A DNA stretch of 64,000 nucleotides from assembly GCA_030770425.1 (NCBI GenBank), contig JASJFT010000142.1, forward strand, positions 52,636 through 116,635, written 5' to 3'. The notes beneath the pieces are model-generated. The model did no database searches. It saw only the letters and a program-made list of their open reading frames with translations, and was not told the DNA's origin. This DNA is from Darksidea phi. Lineage: Eukaryota; Ascomycota; Dothideomycetes; Pleosporales; Lentitheciaceae. Below are positions 1 to 11,900 of the stretch, in pieces. The position numbers and the translations under genes are program-made. Position 1 is the stretch's first letter; each line of letters begins with the position of its first letter.

Positions 1-955
1 ATATTATACTATTAATATTTATTTTAACTTAGAATATAATATATTATATTATAAGAACTAAAGTAATATACTTACTCTACTCGAGTATTCGAATAGCTAC
101 TAGCTAGTTAACGCTGATACTATATAAAGGCTATATATTAAGCTATTATTATTATTTACGACTAGCTATTAAAAGTTATATACCTTAAAAGCTATATAGA
201 ATATTAATAATTATATTACTTACTTAATATAGGGATACCCTAGTTAGAAAATAATAGCTTATCTAATAAACGTTATTTATAGAGTTATTATTAATAGAAT
301 TAATAATTAAAAGCTATATAAGGTATATATATGGTATCTCGACCGAGACCTATAGGTAAATATTATATAGTTTAATTATATGATAATTAGAGAACTTTTC
401 TAATTCTAGTATAAAACTCCGCCGGCCCCCTCTCCCCCTTACTCCTATATTACCGCCTTAATTACTAGGGCGTTCGCTAGCCATTCGGATCCTCTATACT
501 CTACTAAGGACTCGAAGAATTAGGTATCTAGATCGGTATTACTAATTATCTATTATAGTCTTACATTCTAATCGCGAATAAAGGTATTATTCGCCGGAGT
601 TAAGCCTATATCGCTGGTTAGCTATATTCCCGCGTCAACACGGATATACTAAACCGAGCGCCTAGAGGAGGACCTCGCCATCGAAGATAAGAAGACGTAA
701 TATCCTAGTACTATCTAGGTCTACCGCCCCCTTATCCTCTAACCCTAGTTCTCGTAGCTTCTTCTTTAAACGTCCCTTCGCTTTCTTAGAGATATCGATA
801 ATACAGACGATCGTAGTTTAGTAGGTAGCGTTCGGCTTATTACGGGAGATTAGTCGATTTATCGTACTTCGTATAGTATACGGTATTCGATTATTAGACG
901 GACGGTCTTTTATACCTTCGTATATAGCTATTTAGTACGGTAGATAAGCGCTACT

Positions 956-1053
956 CCCTTAGTTCGTATCCTTTAGTTCGTATCCCTTAGTTTGTATCCC
1001 TTCGTTCGTATCCCTTGGTTTACGTCCCTTAGTTCGTATCCCTTAGTTCTAGT
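956..1053 (+). repeat. 14-bp tandem repeat, 7 units
   Basis: Seven consecutive 14-base units of the type CCCTTAGTTCGTAT lie head to tail, with scattered substitutions, inside the poly(A)-tailed insertion. Confidence 0.8.
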
Positions 1054-1396
1054 AGTTCCCCTCTCCTATACTCTACCCTCTTCCTCTAGGCCGCGTATTA
1101 AGGCTCGTATTAGATAAAGCTAGTATTAGCTACCTACTATTCTACGGTTAGCCGACGTTAAGCGTTCTACTCTTTTTATATATAGTTGAAATTTTAGTAC
1201 TAGTCTTTAGATATATGTAGTTTATTATTAAGTAGAAAAACTCCCCTATAATAGTATAGTTACGTAATGTAGCTTTTCCTTAGGAAAAAAAAAAAAAAAA
1301 AAAAAAAAAAGTTAAATATTAAAAAAAAGATTAAAAAAAAAATATTTTATTTTTAATTGTAATAAAATAAAAAAAGCGGGTTTAAATTTAAATTAA

Positions 1397-1406
1397 NNNN
1401 NNNNNN
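1397..1406. other. assembly gap (10 N)
   Basis: Ten N lie inside a low-complexity A-rich tract (1286-1505). The flanks look like poly(A)-tail sequence, so the true length of the tail region is unknown. Confidence 0.95.
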
Positions 1407-1476
1407 AAAATATTTTATTTTATAATTAATTTCAAAAAAACCCACAAAAAATAAAATTTATCTAATTTTCCTTTTA

Positions 1477-1508
<32 letters not shown>

Positions 1509-4500
1509 GTATATATTAAAATAAAGCTTATAAAGTAAATCTTATATTATTAATAGGAAGACTATATAATACGGCCGTTTAAATATATATTAATAAATAT
1601 TATTTAGCTCCTACTAATAAGAGAAGAGTATTTTAATAAAGATAAATATAGAGGCTATAGTATTAATTAATCTACTAAGTAGTATAAAGTAGAAATATTT
1701 TCTAGTTATTTAAAATCTATTATTAATTATTAGGTTATACGGATCCTATATAAGATATAATATTATTAAAGTATAAATTAATAATAAGTAAGGATTTAGT
1801 ATCTTATCTAATCTATTTAAATAAATCTATAACGACCTAGGTATTATATATAAGGAGTAAACGCCCTATATAAACGAATAAAACGAGGATACTAAATATA
1901 TTAAAGTAATATTAGTTATATATATAAAACTATTATAACTTTAGACTAATCTACCTAAATTACTATTAAATAAACTATTTCTAATAGTAGCGTATATCCT
2001 TAATAGAACGTTATTAGAGAAGCTAAATTAGAAAATATTATATAAGCTTATCTAGGATAGAAAGTCTTAAGTTACTTATATATATCCTATTAATTATAAA
2101 GCCTATATATTAAATAGATAGCTTAAGAAAGCTAATAAACTTAAGAGTAAAGTATTAATAGGTTATTTTATTAGTTATAATTTAATAAATATCTATTATA
2201 TCTAATTACTAATAAAGGACTAGATAATTCGAACTCGTAATATTATATTTAACTTAAGAAGCTTCTTTAAGAACCTAAAAAACTATACTAAAGAGTTAGT
2301 TATTAAGAAAATCGTTAAGCTACTTAATATATCTAATATTTAGTATTCTAAGAAAATTAGTATTAATAATCTACTAATACTATATTAACTAATAATAAGT
2401 AAAATGACTATACCTACTTCTCTAACTAATACGTAGGTAGAAGATAAGAAATAATAAGATAGCTAGATATAGTAAAATAAGGTTATTAAGAAGAATATTA
2501 AGTTCTATAAAGAACTACTTTTACTAGCGTCTTTAACTCGCGTTAATCCTAATTTAGCCCGCGCTAGTTCTAATTAGGAAGAAAACTCTAAAAACTCTTT
2601 AAATAATATTATAATACCTTTAAATAATACTTTAATATAATAAAATTAACTAATAAACTTATTATAAGAACTTAATATAATAAAGATACCTAGGTATAGT
2701 TCTAATCGAACTAGAAATAATACTCTAAGAAGATAAAATCTTAATCTTAATAAGTCTAATATTATTTTAGAAGAATATTTAGTACGATTAACTCGCTTAT
2801 ATAATCTATATTATTAAGTATATTTACTATTCTATATAAATATTAATAATACTATATATAACTATCTATATAGCTTTATTACGATAGTAAGATAAAATCT
2901 AGAATATAAGATTTACTAATTATAGTTACTTAAGCCTCTAAAGAACTTTTAGTAACTAAGTAGTTACTTATATAATAATTAGTTTTAAGTTACTACTAAT
3001 ATAAAATATTATTTAATATAAGTAAAAGAATACTTTATAAAGATCTTATTTTAAACTATTAATACTAATATAAAGGTACTACTATTAATATAGATATTTA
3101 TCTATAAAATTAATATAAATAGCTATCTCTCGAAATTTAAGACCTAGATTATAATTTAAGGTAATTTATAATAACTATATAATAATATCTATACTATTAT
3201 ATTAGCTATTTACTTATTTTATACTCTACTTATAATTACTAATTAGTTTAGCTTAGAGTTAAAGTAATATAATATTTTAATAACTTTTCTTAATATAAAG
3301 TTTAAGAAATATATATATATAAGAATACTAAATAGCTTTAAGTATAATAATAAGATTTTAGAAATACTATATACCCTTTATAAACTTAAAGAGACGCTAT
3401 TATTATAATATAATAAATTTAAGAAGACTTTAAATTAGTTTAATATATAAGAAGTAAAAGAATTTTCTTATATATATATTAATAACTAGCTAATTCTATT
3501 TATATATATCGACGACGTTATTATAACCTATTATCTTAAAAATACTAGACTTTACGAATATTTTAAAATAAATCTTATAAACTATTATAATATTAAGAAG
3601 CTAGGTAATCTAAAGTAGTACTTAGGAATTTAAGTTATATAGAATATAAAAAAATAATTAATTTAACTAGTATAAAATACTTATATTAATAAAGTTACTA
3701 AAGAGTTTAATATCTAATTAGATTCTTATTTTATAAAAATACTACTTATAATAAATTAGTATAAGTTATTTACTAAAGAACCTAATAAGATATATATAAA
3801 ATACTATTAACGACTAGTTAATTATCTCGTATATCTTATATAATAAATATAACCTAATTTAGCTTATTCTTATAGTCTATTAGTAAGTTATTTTATAAAT
3901 CTAAAATAGTAGTATATAGCTCTAATTAAGTATATATAATAATATATTAATAAAATAAAGTACTATACTTTATAAAAGATAATTATATAATATAGTAAAG
4001 TAGTTAAATATAATATAATTAATAATAAAATAATTAAATAGTCTAAAGTTACTAGTAATTTCCTAAGAGTAATAGATATAGTATTTACTAATAATATCTA
4101 TATTTACTAAAGTAACTAGAACTACTTATTTTAACTATTTAATATAATTATTAATTAGAAATTAGTTTAATAACGTACTATTATAAAGAGTATAATAAAG
4201 GTAGAACTACTTATTTTAAACCTTATTAGCTTAGAGATAACTAAGTAGTTAAAATTATTTAAAGGACTTAACCTTAAACTTAATAAGATATCTATTATTT
4301 AATATAATAACTAGTAAATAGTCGATATTACTATAAAGTAAGAGGAAAAGCTTAATACTAAATTTAAATATATTAATATCTATTAAAGCTAGATTTAATA
4401 GAAGGTTACCTATAACTAGCTTAATATATAATAGCTATCTACTACTAAGATACCCGTTAATAGACTTACTAAGATCCTTCTAAAGTAAAAGTATATATAG

Positions 4501-4590
4501 TTTATAAGGTAATTAGACCTTATCGATATTAAAAGCCTAATTAAATAGGTTAGCTTTAAGGGCTACGAGTACTTCTAAGCTAAGGGGGTA

Positions 4591-4846
4591 TATCGCGGAG
4601 TAGACGGCTTAGAGACTAAGCGCGATTAGAGATTTCGCTAGGCGCAAGGATTAGCCTAGTACTAGCGGCTATTTGCTGAATCTCGTGATCTAATAGAGTC
4701 CAACAGAGTCCAGCAGTATTGGTGTTGAGGTATAGTTAGGGGTCGTTTCTGTACATAAAATGCCGTCTTTTTCAACTCATAGAAATCAGAGCTTTCACTT
4801 TCAGAGACTGCGCACTACAGTGATTTACACTGAAATCACTGTGATA
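4591..4846 (+). repeat. 3' LTR of Copia copy 1 (256 bp)
   Basis: The segment aligns base for base with the LTRs at 17673-17928 and 31543-31798, and all three are exactly 256 bp. It begins TATCGCGGAG, a RIP-altered form of TGTCGCGGAG, and ends CTGTGATA where the least mutated copy has CTGTGACA. Its right-hand part is much less mutated than the internal element. Confidence 0.9.
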
Positions 4847-4861
4847 GATTGTGTTTCCAGC

Positions 4862-5518
4862 TTAAATGATACGCGCATATCTCTCCTTGTCAAGCCCATG
4901 TCCAAACCCAACCCTGTTCTCTCCTTTGTCATTCACAATGGGTAGCGAAAACGGCGGGTTTCCACGCAGCTGTGACTCCCTTTCCTTGACCGCCAGACCC
5001 AGAACCTTGGGATGCTTCCCCTCTTCAAATTCAAAGTCTGTCAGCACGTTCGTCACCACGACAAACTTTGCTCTCTTATCCAGCGACGCAGCGCAAAGCG
5101 AGACGGTGCCGCCAAACGAGAAACCCCAGAAACCGAACTGGAAGGAGTCGACAGATGATTGGGAGGCGAGGATTGTGAGTGCATCGGAGAGGTCTTCTAC
5201 CTGTTTGAAGGGGTCGATTTCCTGGCGTGGCTCCCCGGAACTGGCGCCCGTGTTGCGCGGGTCGAATAGTAGGGCAGTTATGCCGGCGGCTTGAAAGGCT
5301 TCGGCGACGTCGGGAAGGCCAACCATGTCCATTACGCAGTTGAACTGGATCGCGTTAGAGACTCTTAGAATGTAATAGCTCGAACTTACACCCCGGCACA
5401 TTACAATCGCGGGCCCGCGTTGGGCGGCCGCATACAGTCGCCCTTGTAGCGCAGTACCATCGAGTACTTTGAATTCTATTATTTCGTAGCCCTTTTTTTT
5501 TGTGAATTTTCTCTGCAT
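4862..5518 (-). pseudogene. alpha/beta hydrolase, C-terminally truncated at the Copia insertion
   Basis: The family are small hydrolases found in fungal metabolite clusters; they cleave ester or thioester bonds and often accompany HR-PKS genes. The frame opens with an ATG at 5518 and shows a hydrolase core (LPDVAEAFQAAGITAL, then DPRNTG) and the nucleophile elbow GFSFGG with the catalytic Ser. A 45-nt intron (5389 down to 5345, GTAAGT...CAG) interrupts the N-terminal third; spliced, the protein is about 203 aa. Relatives are nearer 300 aa, so the C-terminal lid and the catalytic Asp and His are missing. The stop codon (4862-4864) lies 15 bases from the Copia LTR end. It may be a CAA to TAA RIP change rather than the original end. 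The gene is divergent from the PKS, with about 440 bp between starts, which suggests shared control. Confidence 0.75.
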
Positions 5519-5955
5519 CTTCCGACTTCAAAACCCTCAGATGTCCCTCCAAGATTCCGGACGTCATGTGGCTGTTGTTTCCCGTGATGTCCAAACCTGG
5601 GTTAGCCGGGGGTTTCCCACGTCAGCCAGTTCGTCTTACTCAGCTTCAGCTTTCTCACCCTCCCATTAACGACATCCAATGCCTTAGCCTTGACAAAGAT
5701 GGATATTGCGCACTCAAAATCATCAGCTGCGCCGCTTCGTAACATAGCCCCCACTGTCGAGTTCCGGCAAGGCAGACACTCGGTAGGGGCTGCGCGGCGG
5801 CTAATGCAAGTAGCCATGATTGACCGTATCCAAATGCATGCCATCCTTTCTCCCGCACCATTCATCCAACGCCCCTCCCGCCACATTCAACGCCCACACT
5901 CCCTTTGTCGTTTTGCTTTGAGTCGTTTTGAGATACCCCATACAGTTACTACATC
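5519..5955. promoter_or_regulatory. divergent intergenic region, hydrolase / PKS
   Basis: This 437-bp gap separates two divergent cluster genes and should hold both promoters. The minus strand between about 5540 and 5890 has broken protein-like stretches in several frames that I could not assign to a family, possibly a decayed small gene. No clear TATA box is seen upstream of the PKS start. Confidence 0.4.
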
Positions 5956-8900
5956 ATGACCAGACAGGATGGAGGCGCCACCCAAACACCCATTGCCGTC
6001 ATTGGTCTAGTATGCAGGCTACCAGGCAACTGCAACTCACCCCATGAGTTTTGGAAGTTTCTCCTCGATGGCGGGTGTGCCAGCTGTGAGCCGCCAGAGT
6101 CGCGGTTCAGCTTCGCCGGCCACTACGATGGCACAGGTCGACCGCTCACGATGCGGTCCCCTGGCGGCATGTTTATCAACATCGATCCCAAAGACCTTGA
6201 CGCAGGCTTCTTTGCCTTGTCACAACAAGACGCCGTGTCCATGGATCCTAATCAGCGACAGTTGATGGAGGTTGTGTACGAGGGCCTTGAGAATGCCGGC
6301 CTCTCGCTGGAAGCAATCAAGCACAAGGCATATGGGTGCTTTGTCGGTTCATATGCATCAGGTTGGTCTACCCTGAGGCTCTGCAGAACTTGATTGACAA
6401 TCCTAGATTACGGCGATATTCAGAACCGGGATCCAGAGAATCGGACACCAGCCTATACAGTGGGCTCTGGGCGAGCCATGCTCAGCAACCGAATCTCACA
6501 TTTCCTCGACAATACAGGACCAAGGATGACCATTGACACGGCATGCTCGGGAAGTCTAATATCAGTCGACCTTGCATGCAGATATCTCGACCCGGGGGAT
6601 GCCGATGGAGCCATTGTTGCAGGTTGCAACCTCTACATGAGTCCAGAGCACAATATGGATCAGAGTGCCATGTTGTCGGCGGCCTCCCCCTCTGGACGGT
6701 GCTGGACCTTTGATGCACGTGCCGACGGATAGATTAAAGCCGAAGCAATCCACACCATTATTCTCAAGCGCCTCGATGATGCCATTCGGGACGGTGACCC
6801 GATCCGAGCAGTCATTCGAGGCTTGAGCACCAACAGCGATGGGTGGACGCCGGGCATCGCGAGCCCAAGCGCCGACGCTCAAGCGGCCGCAATCCGACGA
6901 GCGTACGAGCGGGCGGGCATTTCTGATTTCAGCGAAACCGCCTTCCTGGAATGCCATGGAACTAGCACGCTGGCCGGTGATCCGATCGAGACCAAAGCAG
7001 CCGCTTCCGTCTTCTCTCAGGGTCGCTCTGCGCCGCTATGAATCGGCGCCGTCAAGAGCAACATTGGCCACTCTGGACCCGCCGCCGGGATATCGGGTGT
7101 CATCAAGACTGTATTGGCTATTGATAATGGCACCATTCCAGGGAATCCGACATTTGAAATCCCGAACCCCAACATCGACTTTGAAGCCTTGCGAGTTCTT
7201 CCATCAAAGAACGCAGTCCCATGGCCACAAGGCATGTTGAAGCGCGCGAGCGTCAATTCTTTTGGGTACTGCGGATCCAATGCCCACGCCATCCTGGAGC
7301 ATCCCAATGTCCTCGTCCCTGGATACGAGGCGCCCGACGTGTCGTCTTATCTAGCCGAAGAGGCCGACCTTTTTGCCTCCGACGACGAGGATGAGGGAGG
7401 ACCAAGGCGAGTTTATGTGTTCTCTGCCAACGACGAGGTCTCGTCGAAAGCACTGAGCAAAGCGTACCTCAAGCACTTGGCGAACCCGGTCGTGAGCGTC
7501 ACCTCTGTCGACTTAGCCTACACTCTATCGGAGCGGCGTACACGGCATTTCCACCGGGCATACGTCGTCTCAAACAACACAGAGTTTAGAGAGAGCCAGT
7601 TTGTGTACGGAAAGCTTCGATCTTTGACCCCCAAGATTGGCTTCATCTTCACCGGTCAAGGAGCGCAATGGCCGCAAATGGGACGTGAGCTGATTGAGGC
7701 ATTTCCAACGGCAAAAAGGACAGTTGAGCAGCTGGATCAGGCGCTTCAAGGTCTCGCAGAGCCGCCGCCATAGTCGCTATTAGATGAACTTGTACAGCCG
7801 CGGTCACCCGAACATCCGCGTCACCCGAACATCCGCGTCACCCGAACATGTGCGTCTCCCAAACATGTACTTCTCCTGAACATGTGCGTCACCCGAACAT
7901 GTACTTCTCCCGAACATGTGCGTCACCCGAACATGTACGTCTTCCGAACATGTGCGTCACCCGAACATGTACGTCTCCCGAACATGTGCGTCTCCCGAAC
8001 ATGTGCGTCACCCGAACATGTACTTCTCCCGAACATGTGCGTCACCCGAACATGTACGTCTCCAGAACATTTGCGTCTCCCGGAATTCTCTCAGCCACTT
8101 GTCACGGCATTGCAGCTGACACTCGTCGCCCTTCTTCAAGAGTGGGGTCTCCAACCTGAAATGGTTGTTGGGCACTCGTCTGGCGAGATTGCGGCGGCGG
8201 CAGCAGCTGGCTTGTTGACTCCAGAAGAAGCCATCAAAGTCGCGTACTTCCGGGGGAAGGCTTCTCTTGCTGTGCCGTCACGGAAGCTAGGCATGCTCGC
8301 AGTTGGTATTGGCCAAGCGGATGTTCAGCGCTATTTTGATGTTTTCCCACTTGTCAAGGTGGCTTGCATCAACAGCCCAAAGAGTGTTACTCTGTCTGGC
8401 GAGGTTGAGCAGCTGGAACAACTGGAAAAGAACATCAAAGGGGATGGACATTTTGCTCGCCTACTTCAAGTCAAGCTGGCCTACCACTCCGAATACATGA
8501 GCGAGATTGCCGCTCACTACCTGGAGATGCTCAACGAGAATTGCGGTAACCTTGGGTCGCTGCCAGCGTCACAAACTGTTAGCTTCTTCTCGACAGTTAC
8601 TGGAGAGCGCATGCAAATCGGCACCGATGCAGAGTACTGGTACAGCAACATGGTCTGCCCGGTGCAATTCGGCCGGGGATTGGAATGTATGCTTCAAGAA
8701 GGAGACGCCGACTACCTCATTGAGCTGGGCCCCAGCGGAGCTCTGGCTGGCCCCATCTCCCAAATCAAGCAGAGCAATGGCGAGTCGGTCAAGGCTGTCG
8801 ATTACAGTGCGGCCTTGGCTAGAGGTGCTGACTCACTCCGGCCTCTTTACGAACTGACGGGTCGCATGTTCATGGCGGGCGTCGACATTGGCCTGTGCAA

Positions 8901-11900
8901 GGTCAACCGCATCGGCGCAAACGACAAACCTCGGGTAATTATCGACTTGCCCAACTACCAATGGAACCATACTGTCAAGTACTGGCACGAAAGCCTGGCA
9001 AGCAAAGACTGGCGATATCGCAAGTTTCCAGTACACGACCTCGGCACAAAGGTTTTGGGTCCTTCATGGCACGCTCCATCCTGGCGGCGCATCCTGCGCT
9101 TGAAAACTGTTCCTTGGTTGCGGGATCACACGGTACGCTGCCAACCTCTGGGACAACTGCAACGCTGTCACGTATAGATTGGGTCGGAAATTCTCTTCCC
9201 CGCCTCCGGTTACATTGCCATGGCTGTCGAAGCCATGTTTCAAACTAGCAAGTCCCTTGGCCTGGTTCCCGATTCGCATGGCATCAAAGACGCGTCGTAT
9301 CGTCTGCGTAACGTCCGATTGCTTCGCGCCCTTGTCCTCGATGAGGACACGGACCATCACTCGTACCTCTTCCTCAACGCTGCACAAGGACCCAAGGATA
9401 CTTGGTTCCAATTTAGCGTCCACACGATGCGAGACGGCGCATGGACGGAGCACTCGAACGGCCTCGTGCGGCTGGTTCCCCACGCAGCAAGACAACTGGG
9501 CGACCCAGTCCAGTTGAGACCGCTCGAATATCCCACCCCAGCCCGCCCCTGGCACAAGGCTCTGCACAATGCAGGCTTCAACTTTGGCCCGGCCTTCTCT
9601 AATTTGTTAGAGATAGAAACCATTCCCTCGCAGCGGTCTAGTCGCGTCCGAGCGACGTGGTCCTATGCGGGCAAAACGGACGCGGAATCTAAGTATCCGA
9701 TCCACCCCACCATTATCGACTCAGTCTTTCAAGCGGGTGTACCTCCACTCTACTCTGGGTACCGCACCGGCATCGACCGCGTCTTTGTGCCAAACATCAT
9801 TGATGAGATCTTCATTCCGTCGCACCCGGAACTAACCGCATCGTCCATGGCTCTGGCCGACTGTGCGTGGACAGGCATTGGCCGCAAGGACAGCATACGC
9901 AACTTCTCAACGAATGCATCCCTTTACGATGAGAAGAGTACACAACTAGTCTTTCAAATGGCTGGTCTGCGGCACAATGAGCTCGAGGTGGATGCCAATG
10001 TGCACAAGCCTCACAACTATGTGCGAGCATGTTGGAAGCCGGATGTTACTCTTCTCGCGAATGCGGGTTTGGACTCGTTAGATCTTGTGGAATCGGATAC
10101 TTTGACATTGGAAAAAGAGCTTGGGCTCCCGAAGCCGGCCGTCGAAACTCTATCACTGATCCGGCACAAGATGGCGAGGCTGTCGATATTGGAGGTCGAG
10201 CTGGGTGCCGCGGCTGCTGATGAGGACTTTCAGGAATGGCAGCGCTCGAGCTCACCATTCTTTACCCGCTATGTCCATGTGTCGAGCAGTAGTAGCAGCT
10301 TCTCCAGGGCTCAAGACCGACTCAAGCATTTACCCGGTACCGAGTTCCATATCCACGACATACTACGCGACAAGCCGCTTCCGTTCGATCCAGACCCGAG
10401 ATTTAATCTCATCATCATCAAAGCCTCCACGGCCAGCACGGCTACCCTATCCGCAGTAACTGTGCGCCTACGGCCTCTGGGCACCCCGGATTCATTGATT
10501 CTCATTGTTCAGTCGGATACCCTCACAGAAGGATCAGAGTCGAGCGCCGATGAGAGTACGGTGAACGTCTCTTGGGAGCATTCTGATATCCAAAGTGTGT
10601 GTATAAGAAGCGGCCTATCTGTGCACCTCAAGAGTAGCGTCGAGGTGGACTCGGGATCAGCCTCGCACGTCTTTCTTTGCTCTGCCAACCCCCCACCATA
10701 CCCACACGACTTTACAATTGCAAACTTTTCGGACAATGCAGTATGTCCCTCGTTCATCCGCGACCTCAATCGCCAGGGTTGGGCCGGAGCAGTCTTGGAT
10801 GCAGCTGAGGCTGTGAACCTCCTTGTTGATCAATCCGTCGTCATCATCGATGATGCTTCATCATCCTTTTTGGCGAACATTGATGAACCGAGATGGGAGG
10901 CCCTCAAAGCACTGCTACAGTCCGGTCGGCGGCTTCTCTACGTTTCCACAGGCTCGCAGCACCGCGTCATGAAGCCCGGCAATGCACTATTCCATGGCTT
11001 CGCTCGTTGCATCCGTGGAGAAGACCCAACACTGGTCATCAAGACTCTAGATCTAGAATCTCTCTCAGGAGAGAACGCAGCGCTGGCCATCTCAACCGTG
11101 ATTGCAACATTCTATGACGAGGCGCTCAACTCAGAAGTTGAATACTGTGAAAGGAAAGGAGTCGTTCATATCAACCGTCTGTTGCCAGATGAGACGCTTG
11201 TGCAAGCGGAAATGGAAGACCACGTCGGGGCCGAGCTCAAGATGACGTGGCTCCACGCCAACCCCAGGACCGTGCGAATGCGATGCGAACGGCTAGGTGC
11301 GATGAACTCTCTCAACTTTTACGAAGTCTCTGATATCGAGGAGGAGCTTGGCGACGACTTCGTCGAGGTCGAGATTCGCGCCGCTGGCCTCAACTTCAAA
11401 GAGATTGCCACCTCTATGGGTCTTGTTCCGGAGAACGAATACGCCCTCGGATGGGATGGCGCCGGCGTCATCCGCAGGGTTGGCAGCAAAGTCAAGACTC
11501 GTCGTGTTGGTGACCGGGTTATTGTGAGCTACAAGGGTTCGTTTGCGAATCGCGTGCAGGCGGAAAAGGAGAGGACGTTGGTCATTGCTGACGACATGAC
11601 CTTTGAAGCCGCGGCAACCCTCCACACAGTCTATCTCACCGCCATCTATGCTTTTATGTATGAGATCCAGCTTCGCCGAGGCCAGAGTGTCTTCATCCAT
11701 TCAGCAGCTGGCGGCGTCGGCATCGCCTGTATGCATCTCTGCAAGCACCTCGGCGCCGAAATTTATGCCACCGCCGGCAGCGAAGAGAAACGCAGATACT
11801 TGACTGAGCGCTTCGGTATCCCCGCGGCTCGCATCTTCTCCTCACGCAGCACCGACTTGGGCCAGCGATCAAAAAGGCGACAGGAGGCAGAGGTGTAGAT

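Larger units (their letters stand above)
331..1505 (+). mobile_element. poly(A)-tailed insertion (non-LTR/LINE-like remnant) inside Copia copy 1
   Basis: The uninterrupted Copia copy runs straight through this point (28441 onward), while here it is split. The 11 bases AAGGTATATAT occur on both sides (320-330 and 1506-1516) as a target-site duplication. The insert ends in long A tracts, which with the variable-length duplication fits target-primed retrotransposition of a 5'-truncated non-LTR element. No readable frame survives, so the family cannot be named. It contains a 14-bp tandem array and a 10-N gap in its A-rich tail. Confidence 0.65.
1..4846 (+). mobile_element. Ty1/Copia LTR retrotransposon, copy 1 (3' part, RIP-destroyed)
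   Basis: Base 1 aligns with base 28122 of the second copy, and collinear similarity continues to the LTR end, so only the 5' part is outside the window. Read with stops ignored, the + strand gives Copia pol landmarks: a box like LYGLK...LLWYN near 3375-3430, the reverse-transcriptase box IYIDDVII at 3502-3525, and an LG.LK-stop-YLGI box just after 3600. The stops fall where the family has Trp or Gln (TGG to TAG, CAA to TAA), which is the RIP signature. A purine-rich tract at 4582-4588 precedes the 3' LTR. The element is interrupted at 331-1505 by another insertion. No frame is intact, so the copy is dead. It ends 15 bases from the stop of the truncated hydrolase gene. Confidence 0.9.

Noticed and set aside
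4760..5294. Plus-strand ORFs over the LTR end and hydrolase
   Set aside because: Opposite strand to the hydrolase with clear domain motifs; one begins inside the LTR.
5602..5886. Minus-strand frame of 94 codons between hydrolase and PKS
   Set aside because: Frames with protein-like composition change repeatedly and no family is recognisable; possibly a relic, so only noted in the intergenic entry.
7804..8080. Regularly spaced repeats resembling a CRISPR array
   Set aside because: Units are contiguous 17-mers with no spacers, inside a eukaryotic PKS gene; it is a minisatellite.
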